From contig CP133187.1 in the NCBI GenBank assembly GCA_030913685.1, positions 1,513,501 through 1,577,500 on the forward strand: a DNA stretch of 64,000 nt, read 5' to 3'. Below, piece after piece: positions 60,979 to 64,000 of the stretch (within the stretch, counting starts at the first letter, position 1; each line of letters starts with the position of its first letter). The notes beneath the pieces were generated by a model that saw nothing but the letters and a program-made list of their open reading frames with translations, was not told where the DNA came from and did not search any database. Origin of the DNA: Oscillospiraceae bacterium MB24-C1 (GTDB taxonomy: Bacteria > Bacillota > Clostridia > Oscillospirales > Ruminococcaceae). The translations under genes were made by a program, and so were the position numbers.

Positions 60979-61724
60979 AGCCTTGTGAGAATGACCGGCC
61001 CGTCGGGGGTAATGGCGACGGTGTGCTCAAAGTGCGCCGAGAGCGAATGATCTCTGGTCACAACCGTCCAGTCATTATCCAAAACCCTAACAGCCCATGC
61101 GCCTGCGTTGATCATCGGCTCAATGGCAATCACCATACCGGCCGCTAATCTGACGCCGTGACCCGGTTTGCCATAGTTTGGCACCTCGGGTGCCTCATGA
61201 AGATCCTTGCCAACGCCGTGCCCGACATACTCTCTCACAACTGAATAGCCCAGCGGCTCCACCGTATTTTGCACCGCGGCCGAAATATCTCCGACGCGGT
61301 TGCCTACAACCGCCTGCGCGATGCCATTTTCAAGCGCCTTCTGGGTTCCATCCAACAGCGCCTGAGTCTGTGGTGAAATTTCGCCACACGCAAAGGTGTA
61401 GGCCGAGTCGCCGTGGTAGCCGCCGATTTTAGCGCCAACGTCAATGCTCACAATGTCGCCTTCGCAGATTACTCTGTCATCGGGTATACCGTGAATGACC
61501 TCGTCGTTGACCGAGATGCAGGCGGAGGCGGGAAACCCGCCATAGCCCAGAAACGAAGGCTTTGCCCCACATCTCACAATATAATCGTGGATGACACGAT
61601 CGACCTGCCGGGTTGTAATGCCAGGCCTGATTGCTGCGCCGCCCGCGTGCAGTGCCGCTGCCGTAATGGCGCCGGCCTTTCGCATCAGCTGCAGCTCTTC
61701 TTTGGTTTTAAGGATTACCATCAT
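60975..61724 (-). CDS. map: methionine aminopeptidase, type I
   Basis: 249 residues. Removes the initiator methionine. Metal ligands visible in SIDVGAKIGGYHGDSAYTFACG (both aspartates), GHGVGKDLHEAPEVPNYG (histidine), and MVIAIEPMIN (glutamate), with the last ligand EHTVAITPDGP near the end. ATG overlaps the adk stop by one base. Confidence 0.97.
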   Translation of the reverse strand: MMVILKTKEELQLMRKAGAITAAALHAGGAAIRPGITTRQVDRVIHDYIVRCGAKPSFLGYGGFPASACISVNDEVIHGIPDDRVICEGDIVSIDVGAKIGGYHGDSAYTFACGEISPQTQALLDGTQKALENGIAQAVVGNRVGDISAAVQNTVEPLGYSVVREYVGHGVGKDLHEAPEVPNYGKPGHGVRLAAGMVIAIEPMINAGAWAVRVLDNDWTVVTRDHSLSAHFEHTVAITPDGPVILTRL

Positions 61725-62368
61725 CAGTCAACTCCAAGCACAGAAAGGATTTCGGCAGTCACCTTATCCATTTCCATTGTGGCATCTATAGTTGTCAAGA
61801 TGCCATGGTCGCGGTAGTAGTCTACCAGCGGTTCGGTCTGCTCATGATAAACCTCAAGACGCTTGAGCACCATTTCAGGCGCGTCATCATTTCTGATGCA
61901 AAGCGCGCCGCTGCATTTATCGCAGACACCCTCTTCTTTAGGGGGATTGTTTGCGATGTGATACGGCGTTCCACATCTGGTGCAGATACGTCTGCCGGTC
62001 ATACGGGCGATGATCTCCTCATCGGTGATCTCAAGTTTAATAACTGCGTCAACCTTGCCGCCCATCTCTTCAAATTCCTGAGCCTGCACAACAGTGCGCG
62101 GGAATCCATCCAGAATATAGCACTCTCTGCCATCCGGCTGCTTAAGCCGGCTAAGATGATTAGCCACCATCTCGACGACCAATTCATCGGGTACTAGCTT
62201 ACCATGCTCGGTATAAGACTGAAAGCGTTTGCCCAATTCCGACCCGCTGTTGATCGCTTCGCGGATGATGTTGCCAGTTCCAATAATCGGAATTTTCAAC
62301 TTCTTAGAAACGATTTCTGCCTGCGTACCCTTACCGGCACCAGGGGCGCCAAGTAATATCATTTTCAT
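61724..62368 (-). CDS. adk: adenylate kinase
   Basis: 214 residues. Balances ATP, ADP and AMP. P-loop GAPGAGKGT at 7-15, and a LID domain with a zinc-type cysteine set CTRCG and CDKCSG (Gram-positive form). GGAGGCATGTAGCAACC before the ATG. In the secY-adk-map order usual for the spc operon. Confidence 0.97.
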   Translation of the reverse strand: MKMILLGAPGAGKGTQAEIVSKKLKIPIIGTGNIIREAINSGSELGKRFQSYTEHGKLVPDELVVEMVANHLSRLKQPDGRECYILDGFPRTVVQAQEFEEMGGKVDAVIKLEITDEEIIARMTGRRICTRCGTPYHIANNPPKEEGVCDKCSGALCIRNDDAPEMVLKRLEVYHEQTEPLVDYYRDHGILTTIDATMEMDKVTAEILSVLGVD

Positions 62369-62390
62369 GGTTGCTACATGCCTCCACTCA

Positions 62391-63686
62391 TTATTCGAGG
62401 AAACCTTTATAATGGCGCATCATCATCTGGCTCTCAAGCTGACGCACAGTGTCGAGCGCAACTCCTACAATAATGATTACCGAGGTTCCGCCCAATGAAA
62501 TATTCATTCTAGTCAAAGCGCCTACGCCGATTGGCGCAGTAGCGATAAGTGCCAAGAACAAGCCGCCCAGGAAGGTGGTCTTGCCAACAATCTTCGCGAT
62601 ATAATCAGAGGTCGGCTTGCCCGGGCGGATGCCGGGAACCGTTCCGCTGTTCTTGCGCAGATTATTGGATATTTCAATGGGGTTATACTGAATCGCAACA
62701 TAAAAATAGTTAAAGCCAATAATCAGTATAAAATAAAGGACTGCGTACAACAGGGTGTTGTAGTTAAACAGCGACAAGAATCTCCCTAAAAAGGAATCGG
62801 GCGCAGCGTTTACAAACCCGTTGATAGTCGAGGGAATTGCAAGGATGGTCGAAGCAAAGATGATGGGAAGAACGCCCGACATATTCACCTTGATCGGGAT
62901 GAAGGTCGTCTGTCCGCCATACTGCTTGCGGCCTACAATTCTCTTTGCGTACTGAACAGTGATGCGACGCTCCGCATTGGTCATCACAATGATAAAAGCG
63001 ATGACAAACAGGAACATGACGAAAACAAGCGGTACGCTGAAGAAATAGAAAGTGTAGCCATCGATCGCATATTTGATATACTCCACCATCGTGTTGAGCA
63101 CAGCACCGCCGCGCGACACAATGCCGATAAAGAGTATCATCGAAATACCGTTGCCGATACCGCGTGCATCGATGCGCTCGCCCAAAAATACAACCAACAT
63201 CGCGCCTGCAGTAAAGCAGAGCACAATAATGACGCGAGCGAAGTAATACTGCCAACCACTAAAAGACTCAATCGCACCCTGAGCGTTTAAGAGCGTCATA
63301 TACGCATACGCCTGAAGCAGTGCTAAGCCAAGCGTGGTGTAGCGGGTGATTCTCGCCAGTCTACGCTTTCCTTCTTCACCCTCTTTGGCCAGATTCTCAA
63401 GGTAGGGAATGGCCACGGTGAGAAGCTGAATCACGATTGAAGCCGTGATATAAGGAGAAATCGAAAGGGCAAACAGCGTGCTGCGCGAGAAAGCGCCGCC
63501 AGTGAGAACGTCGAGATAACCGAAAATACCACCGGTAGCCGACACCATCTGCCCAAGCGCTGTCGGGTCAAGAAAGGGCACCGGAATCTGTGAGCCCACA
63601 CGCGACAGCATTAAAATGAAAAGTGTGAAGAGAAGTTTTTTTCTGAGATCCTCAATTTTCCAAGCGTTTCTGAGGGTTTCCAGCAT
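62391..63686 (-). CDS. secY: preprotein translocase subunit SecY
   Basis: 431 residues and ten membrane segments; forms the SecYEG channel. Begins MLETLRNAWKIEDLRKKLLFTL; loops GIGNGISMILF, GGQTTFIPIKVNMSGVLPIIFAST and the cytoplasmic RPGKPTSDYI stretch are SecY marks. Start follows the rplO stop by one base. Confidence 0.98.
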   Translation of the reverse strand: MLETLRNAWKIEDLRKKLLFTLFILMLSRVGSQIPVPFLDPTALGQMVSATGGIFGYLDVLTGGAFSRSTLFALSISPYITASIVIQLLTVAIPYLENLAKEGEEGKRRLARITRYTTLGLALLQAYAYMTLLNAQGAIESFSGWQYYFARVIIVLCFTAGAMLVVFLGERIDARGIGNGISMILFIGIVSRGGAVLNTMVEYIKYAIDGYTFYFFSVPLVFVMFLFVIAFIIVMTNAERRITVQYAKRIVGRKQYGGQTTFIPIKVNMSGVLPIIFASTILAIPSTINGFVNAAPDSFLGRFLSLFNYNTLLYAVLYFILIIGFNYFYVAIQYNPIEISNNLRKNSGTVPGIRPGKPTSDYIAKIVGKTTFLGGLFLALIATAPIGVGALTRMNISLGGTSVIIIVGVALDTVRQLESQMMMRHYKGFLE

Positions 63687-63687
63687 G

Positions 63688-64000
63688 TTACTTCACCTCA
63701 GCCTTTCCTCCCGCTGCCTCAATCTTTTCCTTGGCGGTTGCGGAGAAAGCAGTTGCAACCACGGTGAGTTTACGATTGAGCTCGCCTCTGCCCAGGATTT
63801 TGATTCCGTCGCGGGTATTCTTAACGATGCCGGCCTTTGAAATGGCCTCGGCGTCTACGACCGCGCCGTCTTCAAAACGGTTGAGAACATCCACGTTGAT
63901 AGAAATATATTCTTTTGCAAAGATGTTGTTGAAACCTCTCTTGGGAATACGTCTCTGAAGGGGCATCTGGCCACCTTCAAAACCGGGGCGAACACCGCCA
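63688..64000 (-). CDS. rplO: 50S ribosomal protein L15, 5' end cut by window edge
   Basis: C-terminal two thirds of L15. The frame stays open to base 64000, reading [23 protein letters not shown] before the internal methionine at 63966, so the start lies outside the window. Ends [16 protein letters not shown]. First visible gene of the spc-alpha block. Confidence 0.97.
   Translation of the reverse strand, partial: GGVRPGFEGGQMPLQRRIPKRGFNNIFAKEYISINVDVLNRFEDGAVVDAEAISKAGIVKNTRDGIKILGRGELNRKLTVVATAFSATAKEKIEAAGGKAEVK

Overview
The window reads as chromosomal DNA of a low-to-mid GC, endospore-forming Firmicute of the class Clostridia, most likely an Oscillospiraceae/Ruminococcaceae-type anaerobe. 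Reasons: a SpoIID homologue, a T-box leader in front of ilvB, the DapL (aminotransferase) route to meso-diaminopimelate, several clostridial families of unknown function (DUF975, DUF1015, DUF1653, DUF4830, DUF6514) and strong AGGAGG-type ribosome binding sites. No phage, insertion sequence, CRISPR array, rRNA or tRNA was seen. The organism assignment is inference from gene content.

Layout. 1-1142: 3' part of purA. 1308-4804: an AEC-family carrier, dapL and dapF (all minus) with two candidate transcription attenuators. 4861-8058: ilvB-ilvC behind a valine-type T-box leader; no ilvN follows. 8447-10280: a secreted FMN/FAD flavoprotein of the fumarate-reductase type. 10545-19679: murI, a small membrane protein, glyA, rarA, an EF-G-like GTPase, a DUF4830 protein, rsuA and a PAP2 phosphatase. 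19748-24321: divergent dinB and an MBL/beta-CASP hydrolase, then an unknown secreted protein. 24421-26119: ccdA plus a thioredoxin-rhodanese lipid-anchored or membrane-anchored fusion. 26379-31703: ttcA, csoR, a copA with a copZ-like domain fused at its end, and cysK. 31851-37318: HD hydrolase, LuxR-type regulator, DUF6514, a deoxyinosine glycosylase, sirtuin plus DUF1653, and an alanyl-tRNA editing protein. 37430-43256: xpt with a complete BMP-type nucleoside ABC transporter (purine salvage). 43289-47692: membrane protein, spoIID, a three-gene cassette of unknown proteins and a DUF975 protein. 47696-50437: serA and a DUF1015 gene, preceded by a 42-residue cysteine-rich small ORF with its own promoter and Shine-Dalgarno. 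50613-56762: a GGDEF/HD-GYP sensor, fba, a Nudix hydrolase, a thioredoxin-reductase-like enzyme and an SDR. 56904-57195: a frameshifted zinc-ribbon pseudogene. 57345-64000: the end of the spc ribosomal operon and the alpha operon (rplO, secY, adk, map, KOW protein, infA, rpmJ, rpsM, rpsK, rpsD, rpoA, rplQ), all minus.

The window is mostly housekeeping. The items most worth a second look are the cysteine-rich small ORF upstream of serA, the internal start that could release CopZ from the CopA fusion, the three-gene glutamine/proline-rich cassette after spoIID, three diverged copies of an intergenic sequence, the twice-frameshifted zinc-ribbon gene, and the leader hairpins before dapF and the AEC carrier. 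I did not find a clearly new multi-gene defence or biosynthetic system.
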